Origin: Planctomycetota bacterium
GTDB taxonomy: Bacteria > Planctomycetota > UBA1135 > UBA2386
DNA: 64,000 nt
NCBI GenBank assembly: GCA_016794425.1
Contig: JAEUHR010000016.1
Location: forward strand, 1 to 64,000
Direction of reading: 5' to 3'
The notes under the pieces were generated by a model, which saw nothing but the letters and a program-made list of their open reading frames with translations, was not told the DNA's origin and searched no databases. Position numbers and translations under genes: made by a program. This document shows positions 8,158 through 16,312 of the stretch, one piece after another (within the stretch, counting starts at the first letter, position 1; every line of letters begins with the position of its first letter).

Positions 8158-9243
8158 ATGAACTGCACACCAAGGAGCGCCGCTGTCGCGCTGTTCACCA
8201 CTCTCGCGCTGCTGCCGGCGCCGCTGCAGGCCCAGGACGTCCTGATCAGCGAGGTCCGCGCCGACGCGGCGGGCCATTGGCTCGAACTGCACAACCGCAC
8301 CGGCCAGCCGGTCGACCTGTCGAACTGGTCCCTGCACGTCGCGACGCGCACGCCGAACCAGCCGCAGAACTACTGGTGGGCGTTCCCGCTCGGCACCGTG
8401 ATCGGCGCCGACCAGTTCCTGCGCGTGCACTGGTACCAGGCCGCGCCGACGGCGCCGGCGGCCGGCGATCTGTGGACCGGGTCCACCGTGTGGGACTTCC
8501 TGTTCGGGCTCGGCGGCGAGCCGCTGCGCGCCGATCGCGGCGCGGTCGGTCTGCTGCGCTCGCAGCAGGACGACATGATGACGACGCCGTCGATCGTCGA
8601 GGACTGGGTCAGCTGGGGCGACCACGGCTTCCAGCGCGAGTGGCTCGCGGTCGCGAACGGCCGCTGGACGCAGGGCGCGCACACGGCGTCGATCCCGACC
8701 GGCTGCAGCCTCGCGCGCAACACCAACGCGCTCGCCGGCGGCACGCCGCCCGTCGACCAGTGGTTCGTCGACGCGTCGCCGACGCCGCTCGAACCGAACC
8801 TGTCCGGCGCCGCCGTGACCGCCTACGGCCCGGCCTGCGCGCCGTTCGGCCACCATCTGCTCGGCGCGCCGGTGCTGCGCGCACCGTCGCTGCCGCTGCG
8901 CGGCAACGCCGCGTTCGGGCTCGCCCTCGACCACACGACCGGCATCTACGGCGAGTTCGCGGTGCTGGTCTGGAGCCGCGCCGCGGCGCCGGCCGGCCAG
9001 CCGTCGGTACTGCCGTTCGTGCCGGGCGGCTGCGCCGAGTCGATCGCGCACCCGGCGCTGGTCGAAGGCTGGCTCGTGCCGACGCAGGTGATGTCGACCT
9101 GGGTGCCGCTGTCGCTGGCCAACCTGCCGCTCGAACTGGTCGGCAGCGAACTGCACGCGCAGGCACTGGTGCTCGACGTCGTTGCGCCGAACCCGGTCTA
9201 CCAGGGCCTGTCGAACGCGCTGCAGATCGTGTTCGGGCAATAG
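8158..9243 (+). CDS. Secreted lamin-tail-domain protein with shared C-terminal module
   Basis: A 361-residue exported protein. The signal peptide spans about residues 1-25 (ALFTTLALLPAPLQAQ). A lamin tail domain follows directly, shown by VLISEVRADAAGHWLELHN and the next PVDLSNWSLHVATR. These Ig-fold domains occur in bacterial extracellular proteins, often joined to nucleases or adhesins; no catalytic domain is seen here. From about residue 225 to the end the protein matches the C-terminal module found on other surface proteins of this window: a YGPACAPFG entry, a hydrophobic strand pattern, and SNALQIVFGQ at the very end. The ATG at the signal peptide was chosen over longer frames that enter non-coding sequence. 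Confidence 0.78.
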   Translation: MNCTPRSAAVALFTTLALLPAPLQAQDVLISEVRADAAGHWLELHNRTGQPVDLSNWSLHVATRTPNQPQNYWWAFPLGTVIGADQFLRVHWYQAAPTAPAAGDLWTGSTVWDFLFGLGGEPLRADRGAVGLLRSQQDDMMTTPSIVEDWVSWGDHGFQREWLAVANGRWTQGAHTASIPTGCSLARNTNALAGGTPPVDQWFVDASPTPLEPNLSGAAVTAYGPACAPFGHHLLGAPVLRAPSLPLRGNAAFGLALDHTTGIYGEFAVLVWSRAAAPAGQPSVLPFVPGGCAESIAHPALVEGWLVPTQVMSTWVPLSLANLPLELVGSELHAQALVLDVVAPNPVYQGLSNALQIVFGQ

Positions 9244-9473
9244 GCTCGACCCATGGCGGCCGCGCACGGCGGCCGCGCAGTGCGGGCGAACGGCCCGGGT
9301 CATCCCCACCTCGCGCACGGATTGCGAGCGGGCGCGGGCTGTGGCAGAGTCGCGGCCCGGATCTCGGGTGGTCCGCGACGCCGTTCGGTCCGCCTCGTCG
9401 GCTCGATCCGAGGCGCCGCGGTTCGTTCGGGAACGTGCCTCGCGAACGCCACCGTCGCCCTGCGAACCCCGCC

Positions 9474-10739
9474 ATGCGCACCCGACTCGCCGCCGCATCC
9501 CTGCTGTTCGCCACGGGCCTCGCCAGCGCGCGGGCCCAGGCGCCCGAAGCCGCGCCGGACGCGAGGCAGTACCTCGAGGCCGCGCTCGACCAGATCGAGC
9601 AGGGCTCGCGGGTCTACGCGACCGACTGGCAGGCGCTGCGCGGCAAGGCCCTGGCGGCGATCGCCGCGGCCGGCGCGAAGTCACCGGCGGACACCTACCC
9701 CGCGATCCGCGACGCGCTGGCCAACCTCGGCGACCCGCACGGCCGGCTGCTCGAGCCCGACGCCGCGAAGCAGATGGCCTCGCGGCGCCCGGCGAAGTCG
9801 ACCGGCCTGCTCGTCGTGCCGCGCACAGCGGTCGTCGCTCAGGTCCTGCCGGGCAGCCCGGCCGAGGCGGCGGGCCTCGCGCCCGGCGACCGCATCGTCG
9901 CAGTCGACGGCGTGCCCGGTTTCGCCGACCTGAAGCGCTTCGAGCAGGAGCGCCTGTTCCGGTGCGGCCAACGCCCGGACTGCAGCACGGCGCCGCTCGA
10001 GCTCGCCGTTCGCCGCGGCACCGCGGAACCACGCGCGGTGCAGGTGCCGCTCGCCACCTTCGACGAGCACCAGGCGCCGACAGGTCGCAGGCTCGACGGC
10101 GGCATCGGCTACCTCGAACTGCCGGGCGCCAGCGGCCCCGAAGCCGCGAACTACGACGACGCGGTGCACGCGCTGCTCGGCCAGCTCGACGACGGCACGC
10201 TGCGCGGCTGCATCGTCGACCTGCGGCGCAACGCCGGCGGCAAGATCGAACCGATGCTCGCCGGCATCGGTCCGCTGGCCGGCACCGGCAAGCTCGGGGC
10301 CTACGCCAGCGCCCACAACAGCTCCGAGTGGAGCTACGACGCGGCGCGCGGCGCCGCGATCTTCGAGGGCTACGAGCTCGCCAGCGTCGCCAGCCCGCAC
10401 CGCCTGCGCGACGACCTGCCGGTCGCCGTGCTGACGGGGCCGGTGACCGCGCAGGCCGGTGAAGCGCTGGTGGTCGTGTTCGCCGGCCGCGCGCGCACGC
10501 GGCGCTTCGGCGAGGGCACGCGCGGCGTGCCCGTCGGGACGACGACGAAGTCGCTGGCCGACGGTGCCCTGATCGTGCTGACGGCGACCGTGCAGGCCGA
10601 CCGCACCGGAGCGCGCTACGACGGCGTGATCGCGCCGGACGAACCGGTGGCGATCGACTGGACGCGGTTCGGCGCGGCCGACGATCCGGTCGTGGTCGCG
10701 GCGAGCCGCTGGCTGCTCTCACTGGACCAGGCGAAGTAG
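9474..10739 (+). CDS. S41 family (C-terminal processing peptidase-like) protein with PDZ domain, catalytic Ser missing
   Basis: Exported 421-residue protein with a signal peptide (LLFATGLASARAQ). A helical region precedes a PDZ domain at about residues 105-180 (VVAQVLPGSPAEAAGLAPGD). The S41 domain follows, with YLELPGASG, the GCIVDLRRNAGGKI core strand, and the C-terminal DGALIVLTATVQADRTG segment. Where active S41 enzymes carry the nucleophile (pattern T-x-S-S/A-G-E), this protein reads TAQAGEAL, with Gln (codon CAG) in place of Ser. The following region FGEGTRG also lacks the Lys seen in tail-specific proteases. It is therefore probably a non-catalytic binding or scaffold protein, unless it uses another nucleophile. 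Confidence 0.85.
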   Translation: MRTRLAAASLLFATGLASARAQAPEAAPDARQYLEAALDQIEQGSRVYATDWQALRGKALAAIAAAGAKSPADTYPAIRDALANLGDPHGRLLEPDAAKQMASRRPAKSTGLLVVPRTAVVAQVLPGSPAEAAGLAPGDRIVAVDGVPGFADLKRFEQERLFRCGQRPDCSTAPLELAVRRGTAEPRAVQVPLATFDEHQAPTGRRLDGGIGYLELPGASGPEAANYDDAVHALLGQLDDGTLRGCIVDLRRNAGGKIEPMLAGIGPLAGTGKLGAYASAHNSSEWSYDAARGAAIFEGYELASVASPHRLRDDLPVAVLTGPVTAQAGEALVVVFAGRARTRRFGEGTRGVPVGTTTKSLADGALIVLTATVQADRTGARYDGVIAPDEPVAIDWTRFGAADDPVVVAASRWLLSLDQAK

Positions 10740-10805
10740 GTCGGCAGGATGGCTGCCGACCCAGGTTGCCCGGCCGATTCCCGCCATGACACGCGGCGCC
10801 GGGCG

Positions 10806-11147
10806 GTGAGGCACCTGTTCGCTGCAGGCGCACTCCTGTGGTGCTCATCATGCGTGTCCGCATATGGACATGTCGGAGTCGTGAGATTCGGCGCTGCCAC
10901 CAATCTTCCGTTCATCGGAGTCAGGACGAGCTGCAAGCTCCTCGGAGATGGACTGCTTGACTCTGACTTCCTGGGCTGTGTCTGCGACCTACCCTTCTCC
11001 CTGTGCCTCGATGCAGTGCTGCTCCCGGTCGACCTGGTGGCGATACTGATTTGGGGAGACAGCGAAATCTCCGGCACCGACACGAACAAGTCGCGCCCTG
11101 GGACGGCCGTGCAGATTGACGCTCAGACGACTCCTGCCAATCGCTAG
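10806..11147 (+). CDS. YceK/YidQ-like lipoprotein
   Basis: Small exported protein of 113 residues from a GTG start; an ATG 19 codons upstream (10749) would give 132 residues with an unconvincing N-terminus. A hydrophobic leader ends at Cys-rich WCSSC, consistent with but not an ideal lipobox. The following sequence fits the YceK/YidQ (DUF1375) pattern: a predicted strand PFIGVRTSCKLL, then the family hallmark DLPFSLCLDAVLLPVDL. Members are small outer-membrane or periplasmic lipoproteins of unknown function. The gene is visibly less GC-biased than its neighbours, with many A/T-ending codons, suggesting recent transfer. Confidence 0.7.
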   Translation: MRHLFAAGALLWCSSCVSAYGHVGVVRFGAATNLPFIGVRTSCKLLGDGLLDSDFLGCVCDLPFSLCLDAVLLPVDLVAILIWGDSEISGTDTNKSRPGTAVQIDAQTTPANR

Positions 11148-11210
11148 GGCAGCTCGTCGCAGAGCGCGCACCCGCGCGGATGGCTGCCGACGGCGCGCCC
11201 TGGCGACGCC

Positions 11211-12038
11211 TCAGCCCTGCGCGCACCAGAAGCCGAGACCGAGCAGCGGCAGCACCAGCAGCAGCGCCGCCAACAGCCAGGTCAGCGGCCGCGACGCCAG
11301 CGTCGGCTGCAGCAGCAGCACCGGCAGCGGCGCCAGCGCGGCGAACCAGAACGCGCCCCAGGACAGTTCGCCGAGGTGCACGCCGGCCAGCAGCAGCAGC
11401 GCGTGCGCGGCACCGAGCCACGTGCCGTCGGGCAGCGAGATGCCGAACGTACGCCGCCACAGCGTGGTGCCGGCGGCCGCGCCGAGCGCCGCGGCGACCG
11501 CGCCGCACAACTGCGCGAACAGGCCGCTGCGGCCGACGGTCAGCAGCACGGCGTCGAACGACAGCACGACCGTGAACAGCACCGCGGTGGTGACGTTGGT
11601 CGGCGCCCGCGCGACGATGCGCCGGCAGACCGCGACCAGCAGTGCGGCGACCGCGGCACCGCTGCCGACGAACGTCAGCAGCTCGAACGGCTCCCAGCGC
11701 GCCGCGCGCTTCGACAGCAGGAACCAGACCGCCGCGGCGGCCACGGCGAGGCCCGCGCCGAGCGCGAACCGACCGCGCAGCACGCGCAGGTGTTCGAGCT
11801 GCGCGACCAGCGCCACCGCGACCAGGCCCCACAACAGCCAGTGCCGGCCGTCGGGCGCGGACCAGAGCTGGTGCGGCAGCAGCGGCAGTTCGTTGCGCAG
11901 CAGGCTGAACGCGATCGCAACGCCGAGCGCCATCGCCAGCGGCAGCCAGCGCGCGGCCCCGACCCCGACCAGCAGCAGCGCCGCCACGATCGGCGGCAGC
12001 GTGCCCTTCAGCACCAGAACGGGATCGGGCAGGTCCAC
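11211..12038 (-). CDS. Polytopic membrane protein of unknown function
   Basis: A 275-residue protein made almost entirely of hydrophobic segments, about eight predicted transmembrane helices, with short loops rich in Arg and Trp. No transporter, kinase or enzyme motif is recognised. The start is the ATG before MDLPDPVLVLKGTLPP. It lies 11 bp downstream of the YceI-family gene on the same strand, so the two are probably co-transcribed. Function cannot be assigned from sequence. Confidence 0.7.
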   Translation of the reverse strand: MDLPDPVLVLKGTLPPIVAALLLVGVGAARWLPLAMALGVAIAFSLLRNELPLLPHQLWSAPDGRHWLLWGLVAVALVAQLEHLRVLRGRFALGAGLAVAAAAVWFLLSKRAARWEPFELLTFVGSGAAVAALLVAVCRRIVARAPTNVTTAVLFTVVLSFDAVLLTVGRSGLFAQLCGAVAAALGAAAGTTLWRRTFGISLPDGTWLGAAHALLLLAGVHLGELSWGAFWFAALAPLPVLLLQPTLASRPLTWLLAALLLVLPLLGLGFWCAQG

Positions 12039-12049
12039 GAGCTACGACC

Positions 12050-12640
12050 TCACTTCGGCTGGATCAGCTCGAGGTCGATCATCAGCGTGACGTCGTCGCC
12101 GAGCGCGTTGCCCTCGACGCCGTAGGTCATGCCGAAGTCCGAGCGCTTGACCGTGAACGTGGTCGAGTAGCCGACGCGCTTGCCGTAGAACTCGCCCTCG
12201 CCGACCTTCTCGACCTCGATCGTGACCGACTTCGACTTGCCGGCCATCGCCAGGTCGCCGGTCACCGCGAGCTTGTCCCCCTGCTTGGCGATCTTCGTGC
12301 TCGCGAACGTGATCTCGGGGTTCTCCTTGTAGTTGAAGAAGTCGGCCGCCTTCAGGTGGTCGTCGCGCTTCTGGTCGTTCGTGTCGATGCTGTCGACCGG
12401 GATCACCAGCTTGACGGCGCCGGCCTCGGGCTTCGCCGGATCGAGGGAGACGCTGCCCTCGATCTTGTCGAACGAGCCCTTGAACCAGGACGCGTTCGCG
12501 TGCTTGACCTTGAACACGACGCTGCTGTGCACCGCGTCGACGGTCCAGTCGTGTTCGCCGCGCGGCAGCGTCGCGTCGACGCGGGCGGTCGGCAGCGTGA
12601 AGAGGGCGAACGAGAACGGGAGCAGGAGGAGGGTCTTCAT
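12050..12640 (-). CDS. YceI family protein
   Basis: A 196-residue exported protein with signal peptide (MKTLLLLPFSFALFTLPTAR). The YceI lipocalin-like beta-barrel follows: WTVDAVHSSVVFKVKHAN, FKGSFDKIEGSVSLDP, IDTNDQKRDDHLKAADFF and VTGDLAMAGKSKSVTIEV are characteristic. YceI proteins bind isoprenoid-type lipids in a central cavity and act in the periplasm. Some are induced by stress or base, and some sit beside cytochrome b561 genes, which is not the case here. The ATG start is fixed by the signal peptide. An upstream in-frame extension runs antisense through rsmD and is rejected. Confidence 0.93.
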   Translation of the reverse strand: MKTLLLLPFSFALFTLPTARVDATLPRGEHDWTVDAVHSSVVFKVKHANASWFKGSFDKIEGSVSLDPAKPEAGAVKLVIPVDSIDTNDQKRDDHLKAADFFNYKENPEITFASTKIAKQGDKLAVTGDLAMAGKSKSVTIEVEKVGEGEFYGKRVGYSTTFTVKRSDFGMTYGVEGNALGDDVTLMIDLELIQPK

Positions 12641-12726
12641 GGCAGTGGTTCGGTGCGAAAGGCGCCGCCTATCGCACGATCGCGAGGGCGGCGCAAGGCT
12701 CGGCGGCGGCAGGTTTCGTGACGCGG

Positions 12727-13407
12727 TCAGCGGTCGGGCGCCGCGCGGTCCTTGGCCCAGCGGCGCTGCAGGCGTTCGGGCGCCTCGCCCTTGCGCCACA
12801 GCAGCGCGACCGCGGTCGAGCCCCACTCGCGCAGGTCGAGGTCGAGGTCGCGGTCGAAGTCGTCCTCGTCCAGCATGCCGACCTCGAAGTGGAACACGAC
12901 GCAGCCGCGCGGTGCGGTGCGGTCGAGCAGGCGTCGGGCGCGCGCCATCGACTTGACCGGGTCCTCGGCGACCATCGCGTACGGCGGGTCGAGGAACACC
13001 AGGTCCGGCGGCACCTCGGCGTCGCTGGCCGCGTCGTCGGGCCGGTCGTCGCGCGCGGCGCCGAACGCGGCGCGGTGCATGACCGGCGGATCCCACGCGT
13101 CGGCGCGCAGCACGACCGCGCGCGCGACCGCGTCGTCGCCGAGCAGCGCGAGGTTCTGCCGCAGCGTCTCGAGCGCCTTGTGGTTCTTCTCGACGAACAG
13201 CGCGCGCGCGGCGCCGCGCGACAGCGCTTCGATGCCCGACGCGCCGGTGCCGGCGAACAGGTCCCAGACGAACGCGCCTTCGATCTGGTCGGCCAGGATG
13301 TTGAACAGCGACTCGCGCACCTGGCCGAGCAACGGCCGCGTGCCGAGACCTCGCACCGTGCGCAGCACGCGGCCGCCGTACTCACCGCCGATGATCTTCA
13401 GGCTCAT
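12727..13407 (-). CDS. rsmD: 16S rRNA (guanine(966)-N(2))-methyltransferase RsmD
   Basis: S-adenosylmethionine-dependent methyltransferase that modifies G966 of 16S rRNA in the 30S subunit. The RsmD N-terminus IIGGEYGGRVLRTVRG and the VRESLFNIL motif are present. The SAM-binding loop is DLFAGTGASGIEALSRGA and the catalytic N6/N2-amino methyltransferase motif is VFLDPPYA. It has 226 residues, slightly longer than average because of an Asp-rich insert before VFLDPPY (DDRPDDAASDAE). The ATG start lies at the conserved N-terminus. The gene is divergent from the FHA/vWA gene, separated by about 80 bp. Confidence 0.95.
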   Translation of the reverse strand: MSLKIIGGEYGGRVLRTVRGLGTRPLLGQVRESLFNILADQIEGAFVWDLFAGTGASGIEALSRGAARALFVEKNHKALETLRQNLALLGDDAVARAVVLRADAWDPPVMHRAAFGAARDDRPDDAASDAEVPPDLVFLDPPYAMVAEDPVKSMARARRLLDRTAPRGCVVFHFEVGMLDEDDFDRDLDLDLREWGSTAVALLWRKGEAPERLQRRWAKDRAAPDR

Positions 13408-13487
13408 GACCGGGTGCCGATGCTCGCCGGGGGCGGTCCACGAAGCAACTTCGGCCGGCCAGGAGGCTAGGGCGATAGCATCGCACC

Positions 13488-15239
13488 GTGCCCCCTTCAC
13501 CGCTCGCACTGCGCCTCGGCGGGCTCGACCACGCCCTGGAACCAGGCCGCGACTACGTGCTGGGCACGGCGCCCGACTGCGACCTGCCGCTGCCGGCCGG
13601 CGCGGCGCCACGCCACGCGGCCCTGCGCATCGGCGCCGCCGAAGTGACGGTCGAGGACCTCGGCGGCGGCGTGCGGCACAACGGCACCGCGGTCGACCGC
13701 GCGGCGCTGCAGGCCGGCGACGTGCTGGCGCTGGGACCGGTCGACGCGGTCGTGGTGCCGGATTCGGGCGCGGCGCTGCTGGTGCCGCTGCCGGCGCTGC
13801 GCACGGCGGCGCGGGCCCGCCGCCAGGCGGAAGTGCGCGCCAGCGCGACATCGCTGCTGCGCCGCCGCGACGCGGAGTCGTTCGCCGAGCTGATGGCGCA
13901 GGAACTGCGGCACGCGCCGTGGCTCGGCGCGTCGCTGGTGCTGCACGTGCTGCTGCTGCTGCTGCTGTGGTGGTTCGCGCCGTGGACCGAGGGCGGCGAC
14001 GCGCCGCGGCCGCAGGTGAACGTCGTGCTGACCGCCGAGCCGCCAGGCCCGGCCGCGGCGCAGGCGCCCGAAGTCGTGATCGAACCACCGGTGCCCGAAC
14101 CGACGACGCTGCCCGCGGTCGCCGGCGACGCGGAACCGACCGCCGAAGTGCCGCCGCCGCCCGACCGCGACCGCGGCATGCCGCGCAGCAACCCGCGGCT
14201 CGCGCCGCGCGCGAGCGGCGGCGCCGGCGCCGGTGACGGCACGCTGACCGCCGAGGTCGCGGGCATCGGCTCGGCGGGCTTCCGCCGCACGGTCGCCGAC
14301 CTGCAGAGCGGGCTCGACATCGTGTTCGTGTTCGACAGCACCGGCTCGATGTCGCGCACGATCCACGACACGCGGCAGACGCTGGCGCAGATGCTGACCG
14401 TGCTGCGCGCGCTCGTGCCCGGCGCGCGGATCGGCATCGTCACCTACCGCGACCGCGGCCGGCGCGAGCAGTACCTGGTGCGCACGCTGCCGCTCGGCAC
14501 CGACTTCTGGCGCGCCAGCAACTTCGTGCAGGGCATCGTCGCCGACGGCGGCGGCGATCGACCCGAAGACGTGCGCGCCGGTCTGCGGGCCGCGTTCGCG
14601 CAGCGCTGGCAGAACGGCGCGCGCCGCGTGGTCGTGCTGGCCGGCGACGCGCCGCCGCACGAACAGGACATGGCGGCGCTGCTCGGCGACGTGCGCAGCT
14701 TCCACGCCGGCGGCCGTGCGTCGGTGCACGCGCTGGTGACGTCGCCGGAGGCCGTCGGTCAGGAGGCACGCGCGGCGTTCCAGGCGATCGCCGCGGCCGG
14801 CGGCGGCGAGTGCCTCGACCTCGCCGCGCACGAACGCGTGCTGCAGCGCGTGCTCGCGTTCGCGTTCGGCCGCGAGCACGACGCCGACGTCGCGGCGGCG
14901 ATCGCGACCGTGACCGCCGCGGCCGAACGCGTCGATGCGGCCTCGCTCGACCTCGTGCACCGCGGCGGGCCGGAGCTGGCGGCGGCGCTGCGCGCGGACC
15001 CGGTGCCGACGATGCTGCTGCAGGCGCTGGCACGGCGGCCGCGGCGCCGCGTCGCGTTCGAGCTGACCGCGCTGCTCGGCGAACACCGCGCGCCGGAGCA
15101 CACGCGCCACGCGATCGCCTGGGTGCTGCAGCGCGTGCTCGAACTGTCGGCCCCGCCGATCGATCCGGAGACCGGGGCGGCGCTCGACGAGCGCGCGCTG
15201 CAGCGGCTGCGGGTCGCCTGCGGCACGCTGCCGGAGTGA
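13488..15239 (+). CDS. FHA-like and von Willebrand factor A domain membrane protein
   Basis: A 583-residue protein from a GTG start. Residues about 1-95 resemble a forkhead-associated domain (VLGTAPDCDLPLP, RHAALRI, HNGTAVDR), but the phosphothreonine-binding Arg and Ser positions look altered. One transmembrane helix sits near residues 145-165 (LVLHVLLLLLLWWFAPW), followed by a Pro/Glu-rich linker. A vWA domain with intact MIDAS motif (FDSTGSMS) spans about residues 280-460. The last 120 residues contain helical pairs ending in PIDPETGAALDERALQRLR. The arrangement places the vWA domain outside the membrane and FHA inside, suggesting a sensor or assembly role linked to protein phosphorylation. 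No partner gene is adjacent. Confidence 0.85.
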   Translation: MPPSPLALRLGGLDHALEPGRDYVLGTAPDCDLPLPAGAAPRHAALRIGAAEVTVEDLGGGVRHNGTAVDRAALQAGDVLALGPVDAVVVPDSGAALLVPLPALRTAARARRQAEVRASATSLLRRRDAESFAELMAQELRHAPWLGASLVLHVLLLLLLWWFAPWTEGGDAPRPQVNVVLTAEPPGPAAAQAPEVVIEPPVPEPTTLPAVAGDAEPTAEVPPPPDRDRGMPRSNPRLAPRASGGAGAGDGTLTAEVAGIGSAGFRRTVADLQSGLDIVFVFDSTGSMSRTIHDTRQTLAQMLTVLRALVPGARIGIVTYRDRGRREQYLVRTLPLGTDFWRASNFVQGIVADGGGDRPEDVRAGLRAAFAQRWQNGARRVVVLAGDAPPHEQDMAALLGDVRSFHAGGRASVHALVTSPEAVGQEARAAFQAIAAAGGGECLDLAAHERVLQRVLAFAFGREHDADVAAAIATVTAAAERVDAASLDLVHRGGPELAAALRADPVPTMLLQALARRPRRRVAFELTALLGEHRAPEHTRHAIAWVLQRVLELSAPPIDPETGAALDERALQRLRVACGTLPE

Positions 15240-15284
15240 CGCAGGTTCCGCGGCGGGCCGTTCTTGGTATCGTCGCGCGGCCCG

Positions 15285-16310
15285 ATGCCGCCCGTCGCCG
15301 ACACCTTCGGTCGCCCGCTGCGCAACCTGCGCCTGTCGGTGACCGACCGCTGCAACCTGCGCTGCAGCTACTGCATGCCCGAGGAAGAGTACGTCTGGCT
15401 GCCGAAGCCCAACGTGCTGACGTTCGAGGAGGTCGCGCGCACCGTGGCCGCGTTCACGGCGCTCGGCGTCGACGAACTGCGCCTGACCGGCGGTGAACCG
15501 CTGCTGCGCGCCGACCTGCCGGTGCTGGTGCGCATGCTGGCGGCGCCGCGGCGCCTGCGCGAGATCGCGATGACGACCAACGGCGTGCTGCTGGCCGACC
15601 ACGCGGTGGCGCTGCGCGCCGCCGGCGTCGACCGGCTGACCGTGAGCCTCGACACGCTGCGGCCGGCGACGTTCCGGCTGCTGTCGCGCCGCGACGACCT
15701 GCCGCGCGTGTTCGCCGGCATCGAGGCCGCGCGCGCGGCCGGCTTCACCGGCCTGAAGCTCGACACCGTCGTGATCGACGGCGTCAACGACGACGAAGTG
15801 CCGGCGCTGCTCGACTACGCGCGCGGCATCGGCGCCGAGATCCGCTTCATCGAGTACATGGACGTCGGCGGGGCGACGCACTGGTCGCCGGAGCGGGTCG
15901 TCTCGCGCGCGCGACTGCTCGAGCAGCTGCGGGCCGCGCACGGCACGGTCCACGCACTGCCGCGCACCGACAGCGCGCCGGCCGAACGGTTCGCGCTGCG
16001 CGACGGCACCACGTTCGGCATCATCGCGTCGGTCACGAAACCGTTCTGCAGCACCTGCGACCGCTCGCGGCTGACCGCCGACGGCATGTGGTTCACGTGC
16101 CTGTACGCGACGCACGGCGAAGACCTGCGCGCGCTGCTGCGCTCCGGCGCCGACGACGCGGCGCTGTGCGAACGCATCCGCGAGGTGTGGCGCGGCCGGC
16201 GCGACCGCGGCGCCGAGGTCCGCGCCGCGCTGCCGGAGCGCCGCGCCCTGGCCGAGGCCGCGAGCCTGCGCGCCAATCCGCACCTCGAGATGCACACGCG
16301 CGGCGGCTGA
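15285..16310 (+). CDS. moaA: GTP 3',8-cyclase MoaA (molybdenum cofactor biosynthesis)
   Basis: Radical SAM enzyme that converts GTP to 3',8-cyclo-GTP, the first step of molybdopterin synthesis, with MoaC. The N-terminal [4Fe-4S] cluster motif is CNLRCSYC within LSVTDRCNLRCSYCMPEE. The SAM-binding GGEP is in LRLTGGEPLLR. The second cluster motif is CSTCDRSRLTADGMWFTC, and the C-terminus ends in the GG pair needed for activity. It has 341 residues. The ATG (MPPVADTFGRPLRN) is preferred to an upstream TTG at 15264. No other moa gene is nearby. It is convergent with the oppC-like gene, 2 bp apart. Confidence 0.96.
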   Translation: MPPVADTFGRPLRNLRLSVTDRCNLRCSYCMPEEEYVWLPKPNVLTFEEVARTVAAFTALGVDELRLTGGEPLLRADLPVLVRMLAAPRRLREIAMTTNGVLLADHAVALRAAGVDRLTVSLDTLRPATFRLLSRRDDLPRVFAGIEAARAAGFTGLKLDTVVIDGVNDDEVPALLDYARGIGAEIRFIEYMDVGGATHWSPERVVSRARLLEQLRAAHGTVHALPRTDSAPAERFALRDGTTFGIIASVTKPFCSTCDRSRLTADGMWFTCLYATHGEDLRALLRSGADDAALCERIREVWRGRRDRGAEVRAALPERRALAEAASLRANPHLEMHTRGG

Positions 16311-16312
16311 CG

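Noticed and set aside
15240..15284. Molybdenum cofactor riboswitch before moaA
   Set aside because: The gap between genes is only about 45 bases, too short for that structure.
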